A DNA stretch of 64,000 nt, taken from assembly GCF_021650975.2 (NCBI RefSeq), contig NZ_CP091285.1:2976001-3040000 (forward strand). The letters are read 5' to 3'. Under the pieces are notes generated by a model, which saw only the letters and a list, made by a program, of their open reading frames with translations, had not been told where the DNA came from and made no database searches. This DNA is from Flavobacterium jumunjinense. Its GTDB lineage: Bacteria > Bacteroidota > Bacteroidia > Flavobacteriales > Flavobacteriaceae. Below are positions 54,591 to 63,070 of this stretch, in pieces; within the stretch, counting starts at the first letter, position 1; the number at the start of each line of letters is the position of its first letter. The translations under genes were made by a program, and so were the position numbers.

Positions 54591-57215
54591 TTAAAAATTG
54601 AAACCAATTCTAGCATAATAATAAGCACCACTAAACCCCATTTGCACAGAATCCCAATATCCACCAGCTTCAGTATCACCAATTTCATCTTGTTTGTCAG
54701 GGTAAACGTTTAATAGGTTGTTACTTCCTAATGTTAACTTTAAACTTTTTGTAAATTGATAACCCAATGTTAAATCGGTAACTGTTTTTGCGTCATATAC
54801 ATCATCCTGATCTGAATAATCAACCAAAACAACTTTACTAAAACGAGTTAATGCAAGTCCAGCATCAAACTTATTTCTATTATAAGCAATGTTTAAACCA
54901 AATTTGTTTGCTGGGGCAGAAGCTAAAAGAAAAGCTTTTTCTCTTTTACCAAAAAATGTAGCTTCATCTAAAGAGCTATTTTTTACATTATCAATTTTCA
55001 TATCGTTGATGTTTCCAACTAAAGTAGCAGAGTACATTGCGTTACCAATGTTTCTTTTCCAAGAAAAAACTAAATCTAAACCAGCTGTTCTTGTATCGAC
55101 ACCATTAGCGAAAAATTGCGCTTCAGAAACACCAATGTTTAAAGCAGTTGCATCAAAATATCCAGTTAAAATAATACGATTATTAACAGCAATCAAGTAT
55201 CCATCAATAGTTGTTGTGAAGTCACCAAAAGAAGCAGTAAAACCTAATGAAGCATTTGCTGCTTTTTCTTGATTTAGTTTTTGAATTCCAAAAGCACGGG
55301 TAACTGGACTATTGTTTGGAGACAATAAAACTTCAGTTGCACCACCAGAATTAAAGTTAGTAAATCTTAAATTATAATATATTTGAGCCAATGAGGGTGC
55401 TCTAAAACCAGTACTAACAGATCCTCTAAGATTTATTTTTTGACTTAATTTAACTCTTGTTGCTAGTTTCCAGTTTAAAGCAGAACCAAAATCACTGTAA
55501 TTTTCAAATCGTAACGCAGTACTTAGTAAGAAAGATTCAGATATATCTAATTCAGTATCGGCATAAAGTGATAAATTTGACCTGTTTTTTGTAAGTTCAT
55601 TTTCTAGGCTATATCCAGGGAAACCTTGAGAGCCTCCAGGTCTTGGATTCCCAGAAATAGGATCGGTAGGTATCGTTTGGTTCCCAGGGTCTGTAACTAC
55701 TTGTCCATTTACATCATACGTTGCATAAGAACCTTCTTCTCCAGCAAAAATGCTAAACTGTTCGGTTCTAAATTCTGCCCCCAATGCTAAATTGAATCCT
55801 TTTAATATAGTTTCATAGCTTTTAGAAAAATCAAAATTCAATGTGTTTTGACTTAAACTGTGTCCACCAGCATCAAATTCTGTTGGAGATGCTGCTTCTA
55901 AAGAAGCATTTAATGTTCCTTTTATAGTATAATGAAATAAGTTTTTACCAAAAGTATTACTAATGTCAATATTCCAACCATTATCAGTTTTTGTACGTAT
56001 TCCAGCGGCTATTGAAGTATCAAAAATAACCGAAGCAATTCTAGGTGTAAAACCACCAGGATAAATGCTTTCAACCACTCTTTCGCCATCATTTCTAGTA
56101 AATGCATAAGCATCAGTGTTACGATAGTTTCGACCACCAAAAATATAAAAATCGGTTTTGTCTGCAATCTTAGTTTTAACGTTTCCAAAGAAATTAAAAC
56201 CATTAATTTCTGCTTCACCAAAACCTCTTCTAAAATCGTAACCAGGACGAAGTGTTTTGTTTTTGTCTAAATATTCAAGTGTAAAATTTGCAAATCCTTC
56301 TTTACCAAGCTTTACGCCATAGTTAGTAGCTATTTTTAAAGAACCACCATCAAAATTTTGATCTTTTCCAACTGAAGTTCCATTACCATTTTGATCTAAA
56401 CGATTGCCTTTTGTGTTTGGAGTTCCTGGAAGAAAATCGCCATCAGCATTTGTATTATAAGCACCATAAGTAATGTTTCCAGAAATACCTTCATCATTAT
56501 CATTTAAAACAATGTTAATTACACCCGCAATAGCATCAGAACCATACTGAGCCGAAGCACCATCTCTTAAAATTTCGATTCTTTTAATTGAACTAGATGG
56601 TATTGCGTTTAAATCGGTACCTGTATTTCCTCTACCTCTTGTACCAAATAGATTAATCAAGGAAGATTGATGTCTTCTTTTTCCGTTAATTAAAACCAAA
56701 GTTTGATCTGGACCTAAACCTCTAAGAGAAGCTGGGTCAACGTGGTCAGCACCATCGGAACCTGATTGTTTATTGGCATTAAAAGAAGGAGCAACATATT
56801 GTAAAAGCTGATTAATTTCAATTTTACCACTTTGGGTACTAATGTCTTTTACATCAATAACATCAATTGCAACAGGAGATTCTGTTACTGTTCTTTTCGG
56901 ACTTCTAGAACCGACAACTTGAATTTCATCTAATTCTTGACCTTCAATTAAAATAACGTCTAATGTGTAACCTTCTACTTTTTTTTCAAGGGTGTTAAAA
57001 CCAATATAACTAAAAACAAGTGTTGTTCCTAGATTTGCAGTTATTTTGAATTTACCATTAAAATCAGAAACGACTCCGTTTTTAGTGTTTTTTTCAATGA
57101 CATTAACTCCTACTAGAGGTTCTCCAAATTCATCTGACACACTTCCTGTTACTTGCTTTTGGGAAAATAGCAACTGGAAACCACTCAGGAATAGTAATAC
57201 TACTAATTTTTTCAT
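54591..57215 (-). CDS. TonB-dependent outer membrane receptor with carboxypeptidase-like domain
   Basis: 874 aa. Signal peptide (ends LLFSQ), carboxypeptidase-regulatory-like domain (about 22-95: VTGSVSDEFGEPLVGVNVIEK), plug domain (about 105-235: SLRGLGPDQTLVLINGKRRH, IEILRDGASAQYGSDAIAGVINI), and a beta barrel ending in a terminal Phe (YARIGFNF). It transports a large ligand with TonB energy; the ligand is unknown and there is no SusD partner, so it is not a complete polysaccharide locus. Iron or vitamin uptake is as likely. Confidence 0.93.
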   Translation of the reverse strand: MKKLVVLLFLSGFQLLFSQKQVTGSVSDEFGEPLVGVNVIEKNTKNGVVSDFNGKFKITANLGTTLVFSYIGFNTLEKKVEGYTLDVILIEGQELDEIQVVGSRSPKRTVTESPVAIDVIDVKDISTQSGKIEINQLLQYVAPSFNANKQSGSDGADHVDPASLRGLGPDQTLVLINGKRRHQSSLINLFGTRGRGNTGTDLNAIPSSSIKRIEILRDGASAQYGSDAIAGVINIVLNDNDEGISGNITYGAYNTNADGDFLPGTPNTKGNRLDQNGNGTSVGKDQNFDGGSLKIATNYGVKLGKEGFANFTLEYLDKNKTLRPGYDFRRGFGEAEINGFNFFGNVKTKIADKTDFYIFGGRNYRNTDAYAFTRNDGERVVESIYPGGFTPRIASVIFDTSIAAGIRTKTDNGWNIDISNTFGKNLFHYTIKGTLNASLEAASPTEFDAGGHSLSQNTLNFDFSKSYETILKGFNLALGAEFRTEQFSIFAGEEGSYATYDVNGQVVTDPGNQTIPTDPISGNPRPGGSQGFPGYSLENELTKNRSNLSLYADTELDISESFLLSTALRFENYSDFGSALNWKLATRVKLSQKINLRGSVSTGFRAPSLAQIYYNLRFTNFNSGGATEVLLSPNNSPVTRAFGIQKLNQEKAANASLGFTASFGDFTTTIDGYLIAVNNRIILTGYFDATALNIGVSEAQFFANGVDTRTAGLDLVFSWKRNIGNAMYSATLVGNINDMKIDNVKNSSLDEATFFGKREKAFLLASAPANKFGLNIAYNRNKFDAGLALTRFSKVVLVDYSDQDDVYDAKTVTDLTLGYQFTKSLKLTLGSNNLLNVYPDKQDEIGDTEAGGYWDSVQMGFSGAYYYARIGFNF

Positions 57216-57312
57216 AAAAAAATGTTTATTTGTTTGTTAAAACAAATATAGGTTAAAAAAAAAGCATTTTTTCATTGTAAATTTTAGAATAAATAACTAA
57301 AATTAAAGGAGC

Positions 57313-57344
57313 TTTGAGACTTTGTAACTTTTAAAGTATATTTG
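57313..57344 (+). promoter_or_regulatory. ychF promoter
   Basis: TTTG (57313-57316), 20 bp, TATATTTG (57337-57344). It overlaps an upstream in-frame start at 57342, which shows that translation must begin later, at 57384. Confidence 0.75.
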
Positions 57345-57383
57345 CAAACTTTAAAACGAATTACTTGTAAAAAAATATACTAT

Positions 57384-58478
57384 ATGAAAGCAGGAATTGT
57401 AGGATTACCAAATGTTGGAAAATCAACACTATTTAATTGTTTGTCAAATGCAAAAGCGCAAAGTGCAAACTTCCCATTCTGTACTATTGAACCAAATATT
57501 GGAGTTGTAAATGTACCTGATCCAAGAATAGTAAGATTAGAAGAGTTAGTAAAACCAGAACGTGTTCAAATGGCAACTGTTGATATTGTAGATATTGCAG
57601 GATTAGTAAAAGGAGCAAGTAAAGGAGAAGGTTTAGGAAATCAGTTTTTAGGAAATATTAGAGAATGTAACGCGATTATTCATGTTTTACGTTGTTTTGA
57701 TAATGATAATATTATACATGTTGATGGAAACGTTAATCCTATTCGTGATAAAGAAACAATTGATATCGAATTGCAATTGAAAGATTTAGAAACGGTTGAA
57801 AAGCGTTTGGAAAAAACAAATCGTGCTGCAAAAACTGGAAATAAAGAAGCACAAGCGGAAAAAGCATTATTAGACAGAATTCGTGAAGCCTTATTACAAG
57901 CAAAATCGGCTCGTACAGTTATTCCTCAAAATCAAGATGAAGAGGAGATGATGGAAGAATTTCAATTAATTACTTTAAAACCAGTTTTATATGTGTGTAA
58001 CGTAGACGAGAATTCTGCAGTTAAAGGAAACGCATATGTAGAGCAAGTTAGAGAATTAGTTAAAGATGAAAATGCTGAGGTAATTATCCTTTCGGTAGGA
58101 GCAGAGGCAGATATTACTGAATTAGAGAGCTATGAAGAGCGTCAAGTATTCTTAGAAGACATGGGTTTAAAAGAACCAGGTTCTGCAGTTTTAATTCGTG
58201 CGGCCTATAAATTATTAAACTTACAAACGTATTTTACAGCAGGTGTAAAAGAAGTGAGAGCTTGGACTATTCAGATAGGAGACACAGCTCCACAAGCTGC
58301 TGGAGTTATTCATACAGATTTTGAGAAAGGATTCATTCGTGCAGAGGTTATCGCTTATGAAGACTACTCTAATTTTGGTACTGAAGCGAAAGTAAAAGAA
58401 GCAGGAAAACTTAGAGTTGAAGGAAAAGAATATATCGTTAAAGATGGTGATGTTATGCACTTTAGATTTAATGTATAG
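57384..58478 (+). CDS. ychF: Redox-regulated ATPase YchF (OLA1-type)
   Basis: Obg-family P-loop protein that prefers ATP and acts in stress and ribosome-linked control. 364 aa starting MKAGIVGLPNVGKSTLFN (Walker A); switch NFPFCTIEPNIGVV; DIAGLVKGASKGEGLGNQF (G3); NVDE in VCNVDENSAVKG; C-terminal TGS domain with FTAGVKEVRAWTIQIGD and a closing KDGDVMHFRFNV. The length is exactly that of the family. The start is fixed by the promoter at 57313-57344. Confidence 0.97.
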   Translation: MKAGIVGLPNVGKSTLFNCLSNAKAQSANFPFCTIEPNIGVVNVPDPRIVRLEELVKPERVQMATVDIVDIAGLVKGASKGEGLGNQFLGNIRECNAIIHVLRCFDNDNIIHVDGNVNPIRDKETIDIELQLKDLETVEKRLEKTNRAAKTGNKEAQAEKALLDRIREALLQAKSARTVIPQNQDEEEMMEEFQLITLKPVLYVCNVDENSAVKGNAYVEQVRELVKDENAEVIILSVGAEADITELESYEERQVFLEDMGLKEPGSAVLIRAAYKLLNLQTYFTAGVKEVRAWTIQIGDTAPQAAGVIHTDFEKGFIRAEVIAYEDYSNFGTEAKVKEAGKLRVEGKEYIVKDGDVMHFRFNV

Positions 58479-58504
58479 TTTTTTCGAAGAAAGAAAAAAG
58501 ATAG

Positions 58505-58534
58505 AACCTGTAAAGAAATTTACAGGTTTTTTTA
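58505..58534 (+). terminator. Terminator of ychF
   Basis: AACCTGTAAA-GAAA-TTTACAGGTT followed by T residues. Confidence 0.9.
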
Positions 58535-58662
58535 TTTATATTTGACTTATAATGCTTGTAGCTTTATTATTAAATTTATTAATTGAACCTTTTTCTAAAT
58601 TAGATTAAAGATTTAGGGAGTAACGAAATAAATAGTTTAATTTTTATTCAAAAAGGTGAAAA

Positions 58663-59145
58663 ATGAGAGTAGTTATCGTTTATATTTTCTTTTTTAGTTT
58701 CTTCGCTTTTTCTCAAGAAAAGAAAGTAGTTGATTTATTGAATAAGCAACTTATGAAAGAAATTAAGAAGTTTGCAGATGAAGATTCTTTGAAAATAATT
58801 CAACCTTTTTACATAGATGAAAGCAAAAAACTAATTCTCGAAGTTGAAAAATACAATACTTATAACGAGCAATGGGAAGTCATTAAAGCGGAAGTGCCAT
58901 TAGATAAAATAACAGGTTTTATTAGAGATATTAATGTCATTTTTGAAACAGAAGGTAAGGATGTTTTGGAAACGATTAGCACTTATAATGAAAAAGGAGA
59001 ACTTTTAACAACGAATACCCACAATACTAATTTGTTTTTTACCCAAATTAGTAAAGAAGATAATACTAAATCTTTTAGGAAAGCCATACTGAGAGCGTTT
59101 GAAAAAGAAGGCTTTTCAATTAATTCTGAGTTTTGGGCTAATTAA
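58663..59145 (+). CDS. Hypothetical exported protein, 160 aa
   Basis: Signal peptide (residues 1-18, ending FAFSQ) and a mixed alpha/beta mature part: VVDLLNKQLMKEIKKFADE, LILEVEKYNTYNEQWEV, and a C-terminal ILRAFEKEGFSI. Not recognised. It is the first of two closely spaced genes (9 bp to the next). Confidence 0.7.
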   Translation: MRVVIVYIFFFSFFAFSQEKKVVDLLNKQLMKEIKKFADEDSLKIIQPFYIDESKKLILEVEKYNTYNEQWEVIKAEVPLDKITGFIRDINVIFETEGKDVLETISTYNEKGELLTTNTHNTNLFFTQISKEDNTKSFRKAILRAFEKEGFSINSEFWAN

Positions 59146-59154
59146 TTGTAGCAA

Positions 59155-59631
59155 ATGAGATTATCCAAAAGTAGAGAAAAATATTTGTCACAAAAATATT
59201 TCAACACAAAAAGTGATAAGAATATTCCAGACCATTTGAGTCAGTTTGGTATGCGTTCAGGTGATACAACTGATGAAGATTTGTGTTTTATTACCCAACA
59301 TGTCTCAGCAATAGATAGACTTGCATTAGGAGATTCTTTTGTTACAATTCAGGGATTAGACTATCTTAAAAAGTTAAAGAAGGTTTTGTTTTTAGACTTA
59401 AGAGGAATTCCTTTAACAGATGAAAAACTAGATTGTCTGCTTCATTTGGCTGAATTAGAATATTTGGATATTAAGAATTCAGAAGTTACTGCAGCTGGTA
59501 TTTTGAAGATTTTAGTGTCTTTTCCAAAACTAGAAACATTACGAATTGATATTCCTATTGAAGAGGAAGCGCATTTAAATAGTTGGAAAAAGAAGTTTAT
59601 CAATTGCGAATTACTAATAAACTTAAAATAA
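59155..59631 (+). CDS. Small leucine-rich-repeat-like protein, 158 aa
   Basis: Cytosolic, no signal peptide. Residues about 55-140 contain three or four LRR-type units (LKKVLFLDLRGIPLTDEKL, LAELEYLDIKNSEVTAAGI, FPKLETLRIDIP), of the DUF-type 'ribonuclease-inhibitor' spacing. It is probably a protein-binding scaffold; the partner is unknown. Co-transcription with the previous gene is likely from the short gap. Confidence 0.75.
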   Translation: MRLSKSREKYLSQKYFNTKSDKNIPDHLSQFGMRSGDTTDEDLCFITQHVSAIDRLALGDSFVTIQGLDYLKKLKKVLFLDLRGIPLTDEKLDCLLHLAELEYLDIKNSEVTAAGILKILVSFPKLETLRIDIPIEEEAHLNSWKKKFINCELLINLK

Positions 59632-59676
59632 ATGTATTTTTGTTTTATTACTAGTATTATATTTTAAAATCGTTTC

Positions 59677-60348
59677 ATGAAAGGAATAGTGGTCATTTTT
59701 TTATTAGTTTTTATTTCTTGTAAAGACGTCTCAGGAGATCTTGAAATCGCTGGAAATACTTTTTATTTTGAAAATCCACAACCTATTAATGATTCCGAAT
59801 TAAAATCATTTCCAAATAAATTTTTAGGTAGTTATATGGATTTGGATTCTACTTTTTTAATTTTTCAAAAAGAATATATTTTTAAGGAATATTATGATAC
59901 TTTTAAAGTAAGCAATAATTTTCTAGATTCTCTAAAATTAGAATATGATATTTTAGAAAGTGAAATAGTTTCTAAAAATTATAAGGATGTGAGATTTCCA
60001 TTCCGAAAATTAAAAGATTCAATTGAAATTACAGATATTAGAATTGATACTATTTTTCAGTTTTCTGATTTTCAAAAGGCAAAACGGATTAACGGGAATC
60101 TTGTTATTAGTGAAAAAGATTCTATTTATTGGAATGTAAAAATGTTTATCTTTGATAAAGACAAACTAATTGTGAAACAGTTATATTCCGATTCCGATTT
60201 ATTTAAGATGGATTCTATTACAGCAACGAAATCTAGAAGAATTGATTCCACTACTTTTGTTATTGCACCAAAGAGAAACGAATTTAAACAGTTTTTTAAG
60301 TTGAAAAATTTCGGATATGATTCGAATTATAGCAAGATAAAGAAATGA
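59677..60348 (+). CDS. Hypothetical lipoprotein, 223 aa
   Basis: Lipobox with Cys15 (LVFISC). The mature part has repeated short strands (YFENPQPINDSELKSFPNKF, YMDLDSTFLIF, NGNLVISEKDSIYWNVKMF), suggesting a beta-sandwich or lipocalin-like fold. Not recognised. Its stop overlaps the start of the next gene by 4 bp (ATGA), so it is coupled to the DUF2459 gene. Confidence 0.75.
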   Translation: MKGIVVIFLLVFISCKDVSGDLEIAGNTFYFENPQPINDSELKSFPNKFLGSYMDLDSTFLIFQKEYIFKEYYDTFKVSNNFLDSLKLEYDILESEIVSKNYKDVRFPFRKLKDSIEITDIRIDTIFQFSDFQKAKRINGNLVISEKDSIYWNVKMFIFDKDKLIVKQLYSDSDLFKMDSITATKSRRIDSTTFVIAPKRNEFKQFFKLKNFGYDSNYSKIKK

Positions 60349-61028
60349 AAATAATAAAAAAGACAATCAGAATAATACTAAAGTCAGCGCTTGGACTTCT
60401 ACTTTTTTTATTAGTTTATGGATTTGTTATTTTTATTACGTCGATTATTTCTGTAAACGAAAAAAATAAAGTTACTGATAAAAAAATCACCATTTATATT
60501 CTCTCCAACGGAGTACATACAGATATTGTTGTTCCTTTAAAAAATGAAATAAAAGATTGGTCGAAAGAAATTTCACATTCTCAAACAAAAGCACAAGATA
60601 CAACAAGGCAAAATTTAGCTTTTGGTTGGGGCGATAAAGGTTTTTATTTAGATACACCTACTTGGGCAGACTTGAAAGCATCTACAGCACTAAAAGCCGT
60701 TACAGGGCTTAGTAATTCTGCTATGCATCTTACTTTTTATGGTAGTTTGAATGAAAGTGAGACTTGTAAAAAAATAGTAGTTTCTGAATCACAATACAAA
60801 AAGTTAATTGCCTATTTTGAAAATAGTTTTCTGTTAGATGAAGATAATAAAATACAACGTATTGGCTCACATTCCTATGGTAAACACGATCTGTTTTACG
60901 AAGCCAAAGGAAGTTATAACTTGTTCTACACTTGTAATACTTGGGCAAACCAAGCCTTAAAAGCAGGGAATCAAAAAGCAGCCCTTTGGACGGTTTTAGA
61001 TAAAGGAATTTTTTATCATTATGAGTAA
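60345..61028 (+). CDS. TIGR02117 / DUF2459 family protein
   Basis: 227 aa with one N-terminal membrane segment (about 12-34, GLLLFLLVYGFVIFITSII). The extracytoplasmic part has VHTDIVVPLKNEIKDW, AFGWGDKGFYLDTPTWADL and NLFYTCNTWANQALKAG, the conserved signature of DUF2459, where His, Asp and Cys residues suggest an enzyme (an NlpC/P60-like arrangement has been speculated; I cannot confirm it). Translationally coupled to the upstream lipoprotein gene. Confidence 0.9.
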   Translation: MKIIKKTIRIILKSALGLLLFLLVYGFVIFITSIISVNEKNKVTDKKITIYILSNGVHTDIVVPLKNEIKDWSKEISHSQTKAQDTTRQNLAFGWGDKGFYLDTPTWADLKASTALKAVTGLSNSAMHLTFYGSLNESETCKKIVVSESQYKKLIAYFENSFLLDEDNKIQRIGSHSYGKHDLFYEAKGSYNLFYTCNTWANQALKAGNQKAALWTVLDKGIFYHYE

Positions 61029-61159
61029 TCAATTTAAGTATTACTTTTTCTCTAATGCTATCAATTTTTCTTTTGCATTGCTATTCTTATGTAAATCCTG
61101 AACTCTTTTTATAAATATCTTTCTGGGCCGAATATTATGGTTCAGAAACTACTGCTTTT

Positions 61160-61729
61160 TTAACAATTATCGATTTCGAATTTCAGTTTACCTTTTTTAT
61201 GTTCTATAATAACAGGAATTTTCTCTAGAGTGCATCGAGGTTCAATAGTAAACTGAATGTAGCCTCTAACTTCAAAGTCTTCTTTAGTTGTAATTTCAAG
61301 TTGCTGATTATAGGATGTATTTACACGAACCCAGTTTGTCAAGCCATTATCATTTGTGCTGGATTCATGTTTCTTATTTGAGAGCGGTGTTTTAATAAGA
61401 CTATTTTTTAGTACGAACGAGTTATTATTTTCAATAAAAAAAGTAAACTTACCCTTTAAGTCTTCTTTAGTATTTGGAGAAGCATAATAAGCATTATTGT
61501 ATAATAACATCTGTATTTCTAAATCATAAATGCTATTATTTAATTGTTGGATGTCGAGTTTTAGTTCATAAGGTTCAGATGGTAAATTTGGACCATAAAG
61601 ATGTATCATACTAGGTACTACATTTGTATTTTGAACGAAAACACTATCAATATTAGATTGAGTTTTTGAAGAATCTATTTTGCAACTTAGAACGAATAAT
61701 AGACAAAAGAAAAGAAGTGCATTTTTCAT
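61160..61729 (-). CDS. Hypothetical lipoprotein, 189 aa
   Basis: Lipobox with Cys16 (FVLSC). The mature part is beta-rich, with PSMIHLYGPNLPSEPYELKLD, FTFFIENNNSFVLKNSL and a C-terminal EKIPVIIEHKKGKLKF. Not recognised. It is divergent from the winged-helix regulator; the TGTC repeat cluster lies between them, so it may be that regulator's target. Confidence 0.75.
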   Translation of the reverse strand: MKNALLFFCLLFVLSCKIDSSKTQSNIDSVFVQNTNVVPSMIHLYGPNLPSEPYELKLDIQQLNNSIYDLEIQMLLYNNAYYASPNTKEDLKGKFTFFIENNNSFVLKNSLIKTPLSNKKHESSTNDNGLTNWVRVNTSYNQQLEITTKEDFEVRGYIQFTIEPRCTLEKIPVIIEHKKGKLKFEIDNC

Positions 61730-61827
61730 TTTTATTATTTTTAGGAATTAGTATTGAGTTAAAAACCGCAACAAACTTTGCGATTATTTGATGACAGTGT
61801 AAAACTACTATTCGCTTCATCTTAGAG

Positions 61828-61871
61828 TGTCAAAAAAATGTCAAAAAAGTGTCAACAGTTGTAAAATGTCA
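61828..61871. promoter_or_regulatory. TGTCA direct repeats, 11-bp period (Pho-box-like operator)
   Basis: TGTC(A) occurs at 61828, 61839 and 61850 with exact 11-bp spacing, and again at 61867. The 11-bp period equals one helical turn and that of the PhoB box (CTGTCAT repeats). It sits between the lipoprotein gene and the PhoB-type regulator. Confidence 0.55.
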
Positions 61872-61899
61872 TAAAATTGTATGTTATTTACAAATAATT

Positions 61900-62768
61900 A
61901 TGAATAACTATATCAAATATTCCTGTAGATTTTTAGTCATTTTCGGATTGTTTTCTTGTATGATTTCCTGTTCAAAGGAATCAAATGAAGATGCTTCTGC
62001 AATGGTGAAAGTTGCATTACGTAATGTGGGCCATCAATTACTATCAATCAATCAAGATTCTATATCAGTAGTAAAGCCAATAGTGAAGATAGAGAATTCA
62101 CAATACCAATTATCTTTTGAAGAACAGTTGGAGATAAATCCAGATAGTCTGATTGTTTTTCTGAAAAATAGTTTTCAAAAAGCAAATCTACCACAACACT
62201 ATTTGGTTGAAGTGTTGCAATGTAAGGACAACGAAGTCGCTTATAGTTTTCAAATGAAGCAAAATATAGAAAAAGGCATCGTTCCTTGTAGAGGAAGACA
62301 GTTAAAAAAAGACTGCTACCTTATAAATGTTCGATTTGCCAAAAGAATTGAGACGAATTGCAGTTATTCTTATATTTGGCTTGTCTCTATTTTCTTGTTT
62401 GGTATTTTTGGAATCATAACATTTTTTTATTTCAAACGAAAAACTAAAGTTTCTTCAGAAGAAAATTCCGAAAGTTTTACATTTATTGGTACATATAAGT
62501 TCTATCCAGAACAAAATAAACTGATTAAAGAAGCTGTGAGATCAGTCTTTCCAAAAAAGAATGTGAATTGTTAACTATTTTTATTGCCCAACCCAATCAA
62601 ATTATTAAAAGGGAAGAATTGACTAAAAAAGTTTGGGAAGACAATGGTGTGTTTGTAGGAAGAAGTTTGGATACTTATATTTCAAAACTTCGTATTAAAT
62701 TAAAAGCGGACGAATCTGTCAAATTAATAAATATTCATGGAGTAGGGTATAAGTTAGAGATTGATTAA
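61900..62768 (+). pseudogene. Membrane-anchored winged-helix (PhoB-type) regulator, frame broken by one base
   Basis: The N-terminal part has a lipobox-like signal (CMISC), an extracytoplasmic domain to about residue 160, and a membrane segment (YIWLVSIFLFGIFGIITFFYF) followed by a cytoplasmic winged-helix DNA-binding domain. The frame ends at 62574 after FPKKNVNC, whereas the -1 frame continues ECELLTIFIAQPNQIIKREE ... GRSLDTYISKLR ... HGVGYKLEID to 62768. Joined, they give 289 aa with an intact helix-turn-helix. The shift can be a one-base deletion near 62546 (LSKKECELL would be the usual family sequence), or programmed -1 frameshifting at A AAA AAG (62553-62559). I cannot decide between them. 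Confidence 0.85.
62553..62559 (+). other. Slippery heptamer A AAA AAG at the frame break
   Basis: The zero frame reads cca aaa aag aat; slipping back one base gives aaa aaa gaa tgt gaa, exactly the continuation frame of the winged helix. The same heptamer drives frameshifting in E. coli dnaX. No strong downstream stem-loop is visible. Confidence 0.5.
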
Positions 62769-63070
62769 ATTGATTCAGGTTTTTGTATAAGGAAATTAAA
62801 AAGTACTTTATGGAAGATTTTTTGATAAAGAGATTTTTTAGCATTATGATTGGAAATGTTTTATAATATCATTTTTTTGATGAATTCCATTTAAGAATAC
62901 GACTTCTTTATCTTCATAATCATATAGTACAGTTTTTTCAATTTTTATTGCTATCTAATTTTCTTTCTTCTTTTCTTTATGTTCTTTCTTCTTTTGTCAA
63001 TAACTTATAAACACTCCTCTTTTATTTTTTATGGAGAAATAGTATATTGCACAAAATCCGAAATCTGTTT
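62769..63070. other. Intergenic region upstream of parE
   Basis: 302 bp, AT-rich, with a pyrimidine-rich stretch of TTCTTTCTTCTTTTC type around 62957-62990. On the minus strand a 34-codon open stretch ends at 62844 (contains LYDYEDKEVVFLNGIHQKND) without an ATG; it might be a decayed gene fragment. No other feature is supported. Confidence 0.4.

Noticed and set aside
54591..57215. Polysaccharide utilisation locus
   Set aside because: The TonB receptor has no SusD-like partner or glycoside hydrolases nearby.
61828..61871. Short CRISPR-like array from repeated TGTCA units
   Set aside because: Units are only 4-5 bp with A-rich fillers; an operator with an 11-bp period explains them better.
62844..62960. 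34-codon open stretch on the minus strand (contains LYDYEDKEVVFLNGIHQKND)
   Set aside because: No ATG, GTG or TTG start and a stop just upstream; at best a decayed fragment, so it is only mentioned under the intergenic region.
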